Of a stretch of DNA of 64,000 nt, positions 1 to 8,182 are shown one piece after another; within the stretch, counting starts at the first letter, position 1; every line of letters begins with the position of its first letter. Made by a program: the position numbers and the translations under genes. Origin of the DNA: Vicinamibacterales bacterium. GTDB taxonomy: Bacteria; Acidobacteriota; Vicinamibacteria; Vicinamibacterales; UBA2999. The notes under the pieces were generated by a model. It was not told where the DNA came from. It worked only from the letters and a program-made list of their open reading frames with translations, and made no database searches. Location: assembly GCA_041394705.1 (NCBI GenBank), contig JAWKHS010000018.1, positions 72,068-136,067 of the forward strand, written 5' to 3'.

Positions 1-421
1 CCTCGCCGCTGTGGATGCGGTGGAGCAGCGGCTTGTCCACGTAGCCCTCGGTGCGGATGAGATCGCCCGTCCGCGCCGAGAGCACGAGCCGCCGGTCCTC
101 GCCGCCCGTGGGCTTGCCGAGGAACACGTCCACGGTGGGCGCGTCGCCCTTGAACTGCATCACGATCCGGTCGATCGGCGCGCCGCCGGCCTCGCGGGCG
201 GCCGTCGCCAGCGCCCGCGCGAGCGGGTCGTGCCAGGCGGAGGCGGGGGAGGCCGTCGTGACCGGGCTGACCAGGTCGCGCGTCGCCTCGCGCAGGGCCT
301 CTTCCTCGCCGAAGAACTCCGTCCCCGCCACCAGCACGCCCGTGACGGCCGCGAAGATCAGGAACATCCCGCCCACGAAGCCGACCCACCGGTGCCACCG
401 CCGCCACCACGCCTGATTCAT
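1..421 (-). CDS. PepSY-associated TM-helix protein, N-terminal part (runs off the window)
   Basis: Reading leftwards from an ATG at 419-421, the frame stays open to the window edge, giving about 140 residues. It starts MNQAWWRRWHRW, followed by a hydrophobic helix (VGFVGGMFLIFAAVTGVLVA, residues about 13-32). After that comes a soluble stretch containing the IDRIVMQFKGDAPTVDVFLG segment and ending near a HRIHSGE motif. The arrangement of a short basic N-terminus, a first helix and a PepSY-like periplasmic domain is that of PepSY-associated TM proteins, often linked to iron or redox functions. The C-terminal helices are outside the window, so subfamily is not determined. The gene is divergent from the next one. 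Confidence 0.72.
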   Translation of the reverse strand, partial: MNQAWWRRWHRWVGFVGGMFLIFAAVTGVLVAGTEFFGEEEALREATRDLVSPVTTASPASAWHDPLARALATAAREAGGAPIDRIVMQFKGDAPTVDVFLGKPTGGEDRRLVLSARTGDLIRTEGYVDKPLLHRIHSGE

Positions 422-582
422 GCCCGGCCACTGTACCCGCACGCCCGGGACGACTACCACGGGTAGTTGTGACGAGCCGCTCTCGGACTGGCGGCGCGCG
501 AGCCGCTCGACAGCCGTGGGGACGGCCCGGTAAGCTGCAGCCGGCTGTAGTCGCCCCCTCTCCATCGAGGGAGGAGTGTCCG

Positions 583-3036
583 GTGATCATCGCAGCGCGG
601 CATCGATGGGGGTGGGTCCCGATCGCCATCCTCGGACTGCTGCCCCGGCCTGCCGAAGCGCAGTCTGGGGGCGTATCGGGCACGGTCACGGGTCGCGGGA
701 TTCCACTGGCCGGAGTCGTAATCCGGGTCTACGACGTATCCGAGACGCTCGTCCGGTCCTCGCCGCCAACCTCGCCGTCAGGCGGCTACGCAGTGGCCGA
801 TCTTCCGCCCGGTGTGTATACGGCCTTCGCGGATGCCAGCGCCGCCAGCGGCGACTATGTCGACGAGCTGTATCCGGACACGCCTTGTGTCGGGTTGCCA
901 CGCACCGGAACCGGTACGTACTGCCGAGCGAACTCGGGGGGGACCGTCGTCGTGTCTCCGGGCGTCGTCACCCCCGCCGTCGACTTCGACCTGGACACCG
1001 GCGGCACGATCGCCGGGACGGTGTCGAGTGCCTTCTGGAAGGCTTTCGAGGCGCACGTCGTGCTGCTCCTCGACACCGGCGATCCGTTCGCGACCGTCGG
1101 CGCCTCGACGTCGACCGGCGCCTCCGGGGCGTTTCGACTGGCGCGCCTTCCGGCCGGTGCGTACTACCTGTGGGCCGATGGCGGCCCCGGCGGCTTCTGG
1201 GGCGGGGCGCTCCCTGGCCTGTATTCGCTCTCCAACTCCGTCAACTGTCCGCCGTCGGCGGTGACCATTCCCACCACGGGTCCAGGCTGTTCGCTCGCAC
1301 AAGCGACTCCGGTTGCCGTGACGGACCGTCTCGCGGGCCACGCGGACATCTCCCTCGACCTTGCGTCGAGCCTCCTTGGCCGGGTGTTCGGAGACGGCAC
1401 GCATGGGGCGTTCACGGTGGAGGTGACGCGTGTCGGCGACCTCGTCCCGTACGCTCGGACGGTCACGTCGCCGGTGACGGGCACCTACGCGCTCCGGAAC
1501 CTTCCCGACGGCCAGTACACGGTGACCGCGTCGGCTCCGTCGTATGGCAGCGTGACGGGGCCGATCGTCACGCTGCGCTCCGCGTGTCCCTGCCTGTACG
1601 GCGATCTCGACCTGCAGGCTGGTGTTCCCGGTATCCCCGACGCCCAGCCCGCGGACCGCGTCGCGATCGCCGGTCAGTCGGTGACGCTCAGCGTGAGCCC
1701 GATCGGTGCCGGTGCGCTCTCGTACCAGTGGTACGCCGGACGGTCCGGTGACACGAGCCAGCCGATGGCGGGCGGCACCGCCCGTGACCTGGCGATCGTG
1801 GCGGGTACTGGTCCGGCCAGCTACTGGGTCCGCGTGTCGAACGCGCTGGGCAGCGCCGATTCCCGCACCGCCGTCGTCTCGCCGGCGGCGGAGGCCACGG
1901 GCGCCATCAGCGGCACCGTGAGGAGCGCTGGGCATCCCGTCGCCAACGCGATCGTGACGATCCTCTCCAGCGAGGAGACGGTCGTCGCGAGCGCGCCGCC
2001 CTCGAGTGCCGATGGTGCCTTTGCGGTCGCAGGCCTGCCGCCTGGCGTCTACTATGCCTACGCCGGCGCCGCGCCAGTGTCCGGACGTCCCGACGCGCCG
2101 CCGCTCGGCGCGACGTCGGACTATCCCTACGCGGACGTGCTGTACCCCGACATCGCGTGCCCGGGCGGACCGGTGGACGTGGGGACGTACTGTCGCACCA
2201 ACACGGGTGGTGCGATCGCCGTCGGCGCAGGCATCGAGACGGCGGGCGTCGACTTCGATCTGCCGATGGGCGGGTCGATTGGCGGAAGATTGTCGGTCGC
2301 GAACGACCAGTGGGACCCGACGGTGGGGGCCGTGGACCTGATCGTGGACGGCACGGGTCCGTCGAGGGCCGTGGCGACGGCGTTCGTGGGCGCCACCGGA
2401 GTCATCGTCTTCGGTCGCGTGCCGCCGGGGCAGTATCGTGTCGCGGCTCGCGCCCCGTTCAATGGCCCGATGGTGTGGAAGGACCAACCGTGCCCGCCGG
2501 AGGGCTGCCTGCAGGCCGGTGGCACGCCGATCGTCATGACCCCGGGGGCGCACGTCTCGGGCGTGTTTTTCAACCTGCAGCTGGCACCGACGACGGCCGC
2601 CATATGGCCGGCGCAGCAGTTGCTCCCCGTCGGACAGTCGGCCTCTCTCGGCGTCGAGGTGTCGAGTGCGAGCTGGAGTTCGGCGATGCAATGGTATTCG
2701 GGGAAGAGCGGCGACACGACGTCGCCAATCGTGGGCGCCCGAGGCGCGACCCTCACGCTGCCGCCGTTCACCGCCCCGGGTGTGTACGAATATTGGGTGC
2801 GGGTGTCCACGCCCTCGGGCACCGGGGACTCGCCGACCGCCACCGTGACCGTGCACGGCGTCCTTGTCGGAGGAAGCGGAGGGTCGGTCACCTCGGGGGG
2901 CGGCGTCGCCACCCCCACCACGCCGCCGACGACCCCGTCCGGGGCGCCTGCCGCGCGCCCGGCGCAGCCTCGGCCACCGTCGCCACCTGCCGGCGCTCCA
3001 TCGGCACGGCGACGCCGTGCGTCTGGGGTATCCTGA
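583..3036 (+). CDS. Secreted protein with carboxypeptidase-regulatory-like and Ig-like repeats
   Basis: I chose the GTG at 583 because a strong RBS (GAGGGAGGAG, 567-576) lies just upstream. The start is followed by a signal peptide ending in AEA|Q; a longer frame from 469 has no such support. The mature protein (817 aa precursor) consists of two related halves. Each opens with a SGTV..G.P..xA carboxypeptidase-regulatory-like beta domain, continues through a YPDxxC...GTYCR segment, and ends with an Ig-like domain containing a QWY(A/S)GxSGDT motif and a YWVRVS strand. A Thr/Pro/Ala-rich tail closes the protein. Such domains bind or display on the surface; no catalytic residues are visible. The substrate is unknown. 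Confidence 0.8.
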   Translation: MIIAARHRWGWVPIAILGLLPRPAEAQSGGVSGTVTGRGIPLAGVVIRVYDVSETLVRSSPPTSPSGGYAVADLPPGVYTAFADASAASGDYVDELYPDTPCVGLPRTGTGTYCRANSGGTVVVSPGVVTPAVDFDLDTGGTIAGTVSSAFWKAFEAHVVLLLDTGDPFATVGASTSTGASGAFRLARLPAGAYYLWADGGPGGFWGGALPGLYSLSNSVNCPPSAVTIPTTGPGCSLAQATPVAVTDRLAGHADISLDLASSLLGRVFGDGTHGAFTVEVTRVGDLVPYARTVTSPVTGTYALRNLPDGQYTVTASAPSYGSVTGPIVTLRSACPCLYGDLDLQAGVPGIPDAQPADRVAIAGQSVTLSVSPIGAGALSYQWYAGRSGDTSQPMAGGTARDLAIVAGTGPASYWVRVSNALGSADSRTAVVSPAAEATGAISGTVRSAGHPVANAIVTILSSEETVVASAPPSSADGAFAVAGLPPGVYYAYAGAAPVSGRPDAPPLGATSDYPYADVLYPDIACPGGPVDVGTYCRTNTGGAIAVGAGIETAGVDFDLPMGGSIGGRLSVANDQWDPTVGAVDLIVDGTGPSRAVATAFVGATGVIVFGRVPPGQYRVAARAPFNGPMVWKDQPCPPEGCLQAGGTPIVMTPGAHVSGVFFNLQLAPTTAAIWPAQQLLPVGQSASLGVEVSSASWSSAMQWYSGKSGDTTSPIVGARGATLTLPPFTAPGVYEYWVRVSTPSGTGDSPTATVTVHGVLVGGSGGSVTSGGGVATPTTPPTTPSGAPAARPAQPRPPSPPAGAPSARRRRASGVS

Positions 3037-3117
3037 TCGCGTGAGATTCGTCTCGTCGCGGCGAATGCGTCCCTCGTTCAACGTCCTGGTCGCCGACCAC
3101 CGTTGGAGGGATCTGTC

Positions 3118-4617
3118 ATGCGCCGCTTCTATCTCACGACCCCGATCTACTACGTCACCGCCCCGCCTCACCTAGGGCACGCCTACACCACCGTCGTCGG
3201 CGACGCGCTCGCCCGCTGGCATCGCCTGCTCGGCGATCGGGTGCACTTCCTCACCGGCACCGACGAGCACGGCCTCAAGGTCCAGCAGCACGCGGCGGCC
3301 GCCGGCCAGAGCCCGCAGGCGTTCGCCGATGCAGTCGCGCCGCAATATCAGGAGGCGTGGCGGACGCTGCACGTCAGTCACGACGACTTCATCAGAACGA
3401 CCGAGCCACGCCACCGCGTGGGCGTGGAGACCCTGCTCCAGCGCTGCCGCGACGCGGGCGACATCGAGCTGGACGTCTACGCGGGCAAGTACTGCGTGGC
3501 CTGTGAGGAGTACTACACGGACGACGAGCTCGCGCCAGGCGCGCTCTGCCCCGTGCACGGGCGTCCCGTGGACGCCTTCGAGGAAGAAAACTACTTCTTC
3601 CGACTGAGCCGGTTCCGGGACCGCCTGCTCGCGTGGTACGAGGCGCATCCCGACGCGATCGTGCCGGCGTTCCGGCGGAACGAGGTGCTGGGCACCATCC
3701 GCGCCGGCCTGCGCGACTTCAGTATCAGCCGCACGAGCCTCACCTGGGGCGTCCCACTGCCGTGGGATCCCGCGCACGTGGCCTATGTCTGGTTCGACGC
3801 GCTCACGAACTACCTCTCGGCGATCGGGTTCGGGGGCGACGACGACCGGTGCACCACGTGGTGGCCCGCGTGCCACCTGCTCGGGAAGGACATCCTGCGC
3901 CACCACTGCATCTACTGGCCCGCGATGCTCCTGAGCGCCGGGCTGCCGCTGCCGGCGCGCTGGGCCGTCGGCGGCTACCTGCTGAGCGACGGCTCGAAGA
4001 TGAGCAAGACGACGGGCAACGTCGTGAGTCCGTTGGCGCTGGCCGAGGAGTTCGGCGCCGACGCCTTCCGCTACTCCCTGCTCGCCGGTACGCCGTACGG
4101 ACAGGACGGCGACGTCAGCCGCGACAGCCTGCTTCGGCGCTACACCGCGGACCTGGCCAACGGCCTGGGCAACCTGGTGTCGCGCGTCACGACGCTGGTC
4201 GTGCGCCAGTGCGGCGGAATCGCGCCCGCTCCGCGCTCTGGAGGGGAGCTCGAGACGGCGGCCCGGGCGGCGGTCGCGCGGGCGTCGGCGGCGTGGGAGG
4301 CCTTCGCGCCGAGCCTCGCCCTCGAGGCGACGTGGGAACTCGTCGCCGCGGCCAACGCGCACCTCGAGCGGCATCGCCCGTGGAGGGCGCCGGCCGGCGC
4401 GGACGTGCCTGGCGTCTTGGGCGACGCGCTGGAGGCGCTGCGTCTGGTCGCGATCCTGGCGTCACCGGCGATGCCTGGGGCCGCCCAGGACATCTGGCGC
4501 CGGATTGGGCTGGACGGGCGCGTGGACGCCGAGCGCCTTCCGGCCGCCGTGGCCTGGGGCGGACATCCCGGGGGGCGGCCGGTGGCGCAGGGACCCTCGC
4601 TGTTTCCGCGCCGCTGA
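3118..4617 (+). CDS. metG: Methionine--tRNA ligase
   Basis: Class I aminoacyl-tRNA synthetase that charges tRNA-Met in the cytoplasm. The ATG at 3118 follows GGAGGG (3105-3110); the frame extends to 3103 but that start has no RBS. Residues 18-21 are HLGH (HIGH signature) and residues 294-298 are KMSKT (KMSKS loop). A single zinc knuckle is seen as C126/C129/C144/H147 in the connective-peptide region. The product is 499 aa and lacks the C-terminal tRNA-binding EMAP/Trbp111 extension of longer MetG forms, so it is the short single-knuckle type. It is probably the housekeeping enzyme, with its own promoter near the end of the preceding gene (TATCCT at 3029-3034). Confidence 0.96.
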   Translation: MRRFYLTTPIYYVTAPPHLGHAYTTVVGDALARWHRLLGDRVHFLTGTDEHGLKVQQHAAAAGQSPQAFADAVAPQYQEAWRTLHVSHDDFIRTTEPRHRVGVETLLQRCRDAGDIELDVYAGKYCVACEEYYTDDELAPGALCPVHGRPVDAFEEENYFFRLSRFRDRLLAWYEAHPDAIVPAFRRNEVLGTIRAGLRDFSISRTSLTWGVPLPWDPAHVAYVWFDALTNYLSAIGFGGDDDRCTTWWPACHLLGKDILRHHCIYWPAMLLSAGLPLPARWAVGGYLLSDGSKMSKTTGNVVSPLALAEEFGADAFRYSLLAGTPYGQDGDVSRDSLLRRYTADLANGLGNLVSRVTTLVVRQCGGIAPAPRSGGELETAARAAVARASAAWEAFAPSLALEATWELVAAANAHLERHRPWRAPAGADVPGVLGDALEALRLVAILASPAMPGAAQDIWRRIGLDGRVDAERLPAAVAWGGHPGGRPVAQGPSLFPRR

Positions 4618-4632
4618 GGCGAGCGCCGCCGG

Positions 4633-5025
4633 TCAGGCCAGCTGCCACCCGGCGGCCAGCAAGAGCAGCGTCAGTGCCGCGAGGACGCCCAGATAGAGTC
4701 CGGCGGCGAGGCCGGCGCTCCGCCCGAGGGAGAGCCGCCGGCGCTCGATCCGGACGATCTCGGCGATCGGATAGCGCTGGCCACTGGTGCCGACGAGGGC
4801 GTCGGTCCGCACCTCTGCCACGATGAGCCCGGCGAGGGTCCCGTCCCTCAACTCGATGACGACGTCGTCGCCGGCCTTCACCACGCGCGCCGCAGCGCCG
4901 GGCGCCGGAGGCGGCTCGCCGGGAAGGGCCACGCGCGTCTGCACGTGGCAGGCCCCCGCGAGCGCCGCGATCAGCCAGACGGCGGCGGCCCCGGCGAAGC
5001 GACGGCGAGCACCCCTGGCGCGCAT
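4633..5025 (-). CDS. Small predicted lipoprotein with C-terminal membrane helix (paralogue A)
   Basis: The 130-aa product starts MRARGARRRF, followed by a hydrophobic stretch ending in a lipobox-like LAGAC. It then has a compact beta-rich domain (GDDVVIELRDGTLAGLIVAE...GQRYPIAEIVRIERR) and ends in a long hydrophobic helix. The ATG at 5025 begins 4 bases after the stop of the upstream paralogue, so the two form a two-gene operon. They share the pattern V.I.L..GT......EVR.DALV...GQR.P...(V/I)R(L/I)E.R.LS..R. The function is unknown. The beta domain looks like a small barrel that could act in envelope anchoring, but that is a guess. Confidence 0.75.
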   Translation of the reverse strand: MRARGARRRFAGAAAVWLIAALAGACHVQTRVALPGEPPPAPGAAARVVKAGDDVVIELRDGTLAGLIVAEVRTDALVGTSGQRYPIAEIVRIERRRLSLGRSAGLAAGLYLGVLAALTLLLLAAGWQLA

Positions 5026-5029
5026 GGCC

Positions 5030-5467
5030 TCACAACCCGGCGGCAAGCGAGGCATACGCCGCCGCCGTCATCACCAGGACCAGCAGGCCGAGTCCTCCGC
5101 CGACCAGGATCGCCGTACGCGCCACCGAGAGGTGGCGCTTCTCCAGCCTGACCATCGCCTCGAACGGAATGCGCTGGCCTCGCGTGGTCACGAGGGCGTC
5201 GGACCGGACCTCGGCGAGGGTGACCCGAAGGACCGTGCCGCTCTGCAGGCGGATCCGGACGTGATCGCCCGGCTGCAGCGTGGCGGCCTCGCCGCCCACC
5301 GGGGCAGTGGCGGCTCCACCGCGCGGGGGCTGATCGGGAATCGCCAGGCGTCGATGGGCGGCGCAGCCGTCGACGAGCAGCACCGCCAGAAGCGCCGCCA
5401 GGAGGCGCCCGGCGGCACGGATCGGTGGCCTCGCCCGCCCCCCCTGCGGAAGGACCATTCGTGGCAT
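5030..5467 (-). CDS. Small predicted lipoprotein with C-terminal membrane helix (paralogue B)
   Basis: The ATG at 5467 is preceded by GGGAGGGG with good spacing. The 145-aa product has an N-terminal hydrophobic segment ending in LVDGC (lipobox). It continues with a domain close to that of the downstream paralogue (QPGDHVRIRLQSGTVLRVTL...DALVTTRGQRIPFEAMVRLEKRHLS) and ends in a membrane helix (ILVGGGLGLLVLVMTAAAY). The pair looks like a recent tandem duplication that has diverged. I recognise no named family. Its neighbour across the divergent intergenic region is a secreted metalloprotease. Confidence 0.75.
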   Translation of the reverse strand: MPRMVLPQGGRARPPIRAAGRLLAALLAVLLVDGCAAHRRLAIPDQPPRGGAATAPVGGEAATLQPGDHVRIRLQSGTVLRVTLAEVRSDALVTTRGQRIPFEAMVRLEKRHLSVARTAILVGGGLGLLVLVMTAAAYASLAAGL

Positions 5468-5664
5468 GACCGCCCCTCCCTGCACCGCCCCGCCGCCTCC
5501 CGCCCTCGCCCGCTCGACGGCGACCCGGTGGGCACTGCTACCTCGACGGTGCATCCAAAGGCCGCGCCAGCAACGGCGCCAGCCGGCCGGCCCGCCCTCG
5601 CGGCGGCCGCCTTGACTTGCGCAGCGCGCCCTGCCGACAATCGCGCGCGATGGGAGAAACCACG

Positions 5665-8139
5665 ATGCGCACAGTCGCCCTGGCGGGCATTCTGTCGGCG
5701 GCGGTCGCCACCTCGGCGCTCGCGCAGCCGGCGGCGACCCTGGCGGAGCGGACCAAGGGCCTGACGCGGATGGACGGCTACGTGCCGCTGTACTGGGACG
5801 CGGGACGCGGACGCGTGCTGGCCGAGATCCCGGTCTTCGACGCCGACGTCCTGTACTACGTCTCGACGGCCTCCGGGGCGGGCTCGGTGGAGCTGCCGTT
5901 CGATCGCGGTATCCTGTCTTCCGAGGTCGTGCACTTCGTCCGCTCGGGCCCGCGCGTCCTCGTCGTGGCCCAGAACCTGGGCTACCGGGCGGTCGGCGGG
6001 TCCGCGGCGCAGCAGGAGAACGTGCGCGACTCGTTCGCCAGCTCGGTCCTGGCATCGCTGCCCGTGGAAGCGGACGAGAGCGGACGGGTGCTCGTGGACG
6101 CCTCGCCGCTCTTCCTGCGCGACGCGGCCGACGTCGAAGGGCGCCTGCGCAGGGCGAACCAGGGCGCCTTCCGGTTCGATGCGGCGCGGAGCGGCTTCTT
6201 CCCGGCCCGCATCAAGAGCTTCCCGCTGAACGCCGAGGTGGAGACGGTCGCCACGTTCTCGGCCGACAACCCCGGTCTCCTCGTGAACAACGTCACGCCC
6301 GACGGGCGCTTCTTCACGCTGCGCATCCACCACTCGTTCCTCAAGGCGCCGGTGGGCTACACGCCGCGGCTGGCCGACCCGCGCATCGGCGTGAGCGCCA
6401 TCTCCTTCCGCGACTACGCCAAGCCGTTCGACCAGGACACCGAGACGCGGTGGGTCACCCGCTGGCGGCTGGAGAAGAAGGATCCGGCGGCCGCGATGAG
6501 CGAGCCGATCACGCCCATCGTCTTCTACCTGGACGCGGGCATCCCCGAGCCGACGCGCACGGCGATGCGCAACGGCGCCCTGTGGTGGAACACGGCCTTC
6601 GAGGCCGCCGGCTTCCGGAACGCCGTCCAGGTGAAGGACCCCACGCCGGACATGGATCCGATGGACATCCGCTACTCGTGGATCCTCTGGATCAACCGCG
6701 ACGAGCGCGGCTTCTCGAGCGGCGGGTCGTTCCGCGATCCACGGACCGGCGAGGTGCTCGGCTCGAAGACGCACATGGACTCCCACCGCATCCGCACCGT
6801 CGGCAACTTCTTCGAGGCCTACACGCCGACGAGCGGCAACGACGACGCGGGGCTCATGTTCGGCGACGCCGAGCTCGTGGCCGCGCTCGCGGCCCAGCCC
6901 GCCGACGGCATGCCGGCCGCCGAGCGCGACATGATCCTGGCGCGCCAAACGCTCCTCACGGCGCACGAGCTCGGACACGTCATGGGCTTCCAGCACAACT
7001 TCTCGGCCAGCCTCGACAACTTCGGCTCGGTGATGGACTATCCGACGCCGCGGGTGAAGGTCACCAACGGCAAGCTCGACTTGAGCGACGCCTTCCCCAA
7101 GGCGATCGGCGCCTACGACCTGATGCTGGCGAAGTACGCCTATTCGGTGTTCCCGGCCGGGCGCGAGAAGGCGGGGCTCGACGGCGTCATCGCCGAGGTG
7201 CGGGCCAAGGGCCTCCACTTCGTGCCCGACACCGATCCCCGCTGGTGGTGGTACGACGACCGCGCCACGCCGCAGGAGTACCTGAAGGAGACGATCGCGG
7301 CCCGCGGCATCATGCTGCGCAGCTACGGCCCGGCCATCCTCCGTCCGGGCGAGCCCGTCGGCGCCCTGCGCGACGCGCGCCTGTGGATGACCTACCTGCA
7401 CCACCGCTGGGCCATCGAGTCCGGCCTGCGCTACGTCGGCGGGATGTTCCACTCCTACAACGTGAAGGGCGATCCGGGCCCCGCCACCGAGATCGTGCCG
7501 GCGGCCACGCAGCGCGAAGTCCTGCAGCTCCTGCTCTCCACGATCGCGCCCGCCGCGCTCGAGATGCCGGAGTCGCTCCTGGCCGAGCTGACGCCTCACC
7601 CGAACACCAATCTCGAGGACCTGTCGAACGACTACGCCTTCGACCACCTGCGCGCCGCGCGCATCCTCGCCGCGATGGTGGTCGGCGACCTCCTGCAGCC
7701 GGACCGCGCCGCGCGTCTCGTGGCGTTCGCCGACCGGCAGCCCAACGCCCTGACGCTGCCCGAAGTGCTCCGGATGGTCCTCGACGCCACCTGGGGGCCC
7801 CACGGCCCCGAGCCGCCGATGCAGCAGTCGCTGCGCCGGGTGACCGAGCGCGCGGCGCTCGACGCCATGATGATCCTGGGCGCCGACGCCGACACCACGC
7901 CGCAGGCGCGCGCCGTCGTGCTGCAGACGATCCGGCAGCTCGGCCAGGAGATCGCCAAGCGCAAGGACGCCGACGCGATGGGCGAGGCGCACCTGCGCCA
8001 GGCCGAGGCCGACATCACCCGCTACCTGCAGAACCCGTCGGCCAACGCGCCGAAGTTCGTGGCGCCCGGCTGGGGCGCGCGTCCGCGGTCGCGCTATCCC
8101 CTCAACCCCGGGCCGCCCCTGGGCGGCGGCGGGAACTGA
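5665..8139 (+). CDS. Secreted zinc-dependent metalloprotease (DUF5117/DUF4953 type)
   Basis: The product is 824 aa with a clear signal peptide (MRTVALAGILSAAVATSALA|QPA). I chose the ATG at 5665 over the in-frame ATG at 5650 because GGGAGAA lies upstream and the signal peptide begins there. The catalytic zinc motif HELGHVMGFQHN (residues 434-445) gives ligands H434, H438 and H444 and base E435, the HExxHxxGxxH pattern of metzincins. The N-terminal half carries the beta-rich DUF5117-like region and the C-terminal half the DUF4953-like region. Proteins of this type are common in Bacteroidota and Acidobacteriota and are thought to be periplasmic or extracellular peptidases. The substrate is not known. 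Confidence 0.9.
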   Translation: MRTVALAGILSAAVATSALAQPAATLAERTKGLTRMDGYVPLYWDAGRGRVLAEIPVFDADVLYYVSTASGAGSVELPFDRGILSSEVVHFVRSGPRVLVVAQNLGYRAVGGSAAQQENVRDSFASSVLASLPVEADESGRVLVDASPLFLRDAADVEGRLRRANQGAFRFDAARSGFFPARIKSFPLNAEVETVATFSADNPGLLVNNVTPDGRFFTLRIHHSFLKAPVGYTPRLADPRIGVSAISFRDYAKPFDQDTETRWVTRWRLEKKDPAAAMSEPITPIVFYLDAGIPEPTRTAMRNGALWWNTAFEAAGFRNAVQVKDPTPDMDPMDIRYSWILWINRDERGFSSGGSFRDPRTGEVLGSKTHMDSHRIRTVGNFFEAYTPTSGNDDAGLMFGDAELVAALAAQPADGMPAAERDMILARQTLLTAHELGHVMGFQHNFSASLDNFGSVMDYPTPRVKVTNGKLDLSDAFPKAIGAYDLMLAKYAYSVFPAGREKAGLDGVIAEVRAKGLHFVPDTDPRWWWYDDRATPQEYLKETIAARGIMLRSYGPAILRPGEPVGALRDARLWMTYLHHRWAIESGLRYVGGMFHSYNVKGDPGPATEIVPAATQREVLQLLLSTIAPAALEMPESLLAELTPHPNTNLEDLSNDYAFDHLRAARILAAMVVGDLLQPDRAARLVAFADRQPNALTLPEVLRMVLDATWGPHGPEPPMQQSLRRVTERAALDAMMILGADADTTPQARAVVLQTIRQLGQEIAKRKDADAMGEAHLRQAEADITRYLQNPSANAPKFVAPGWGARPRSRYPLNPGPPLGGGGN

Positions 8140-8182
8140 TCGCCCCGGCGCGACGCGCGCTCCCGCGGCGGACGACCAGCGC

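Noticed and set aside
778..3171. Long open frame on the strand opposite the CarboxypepD/Ig gene
   Set aside because: No RBS, no recognisable domain, Arg/Gly-rich composition. High G+C leaves few stops in opposite frames.
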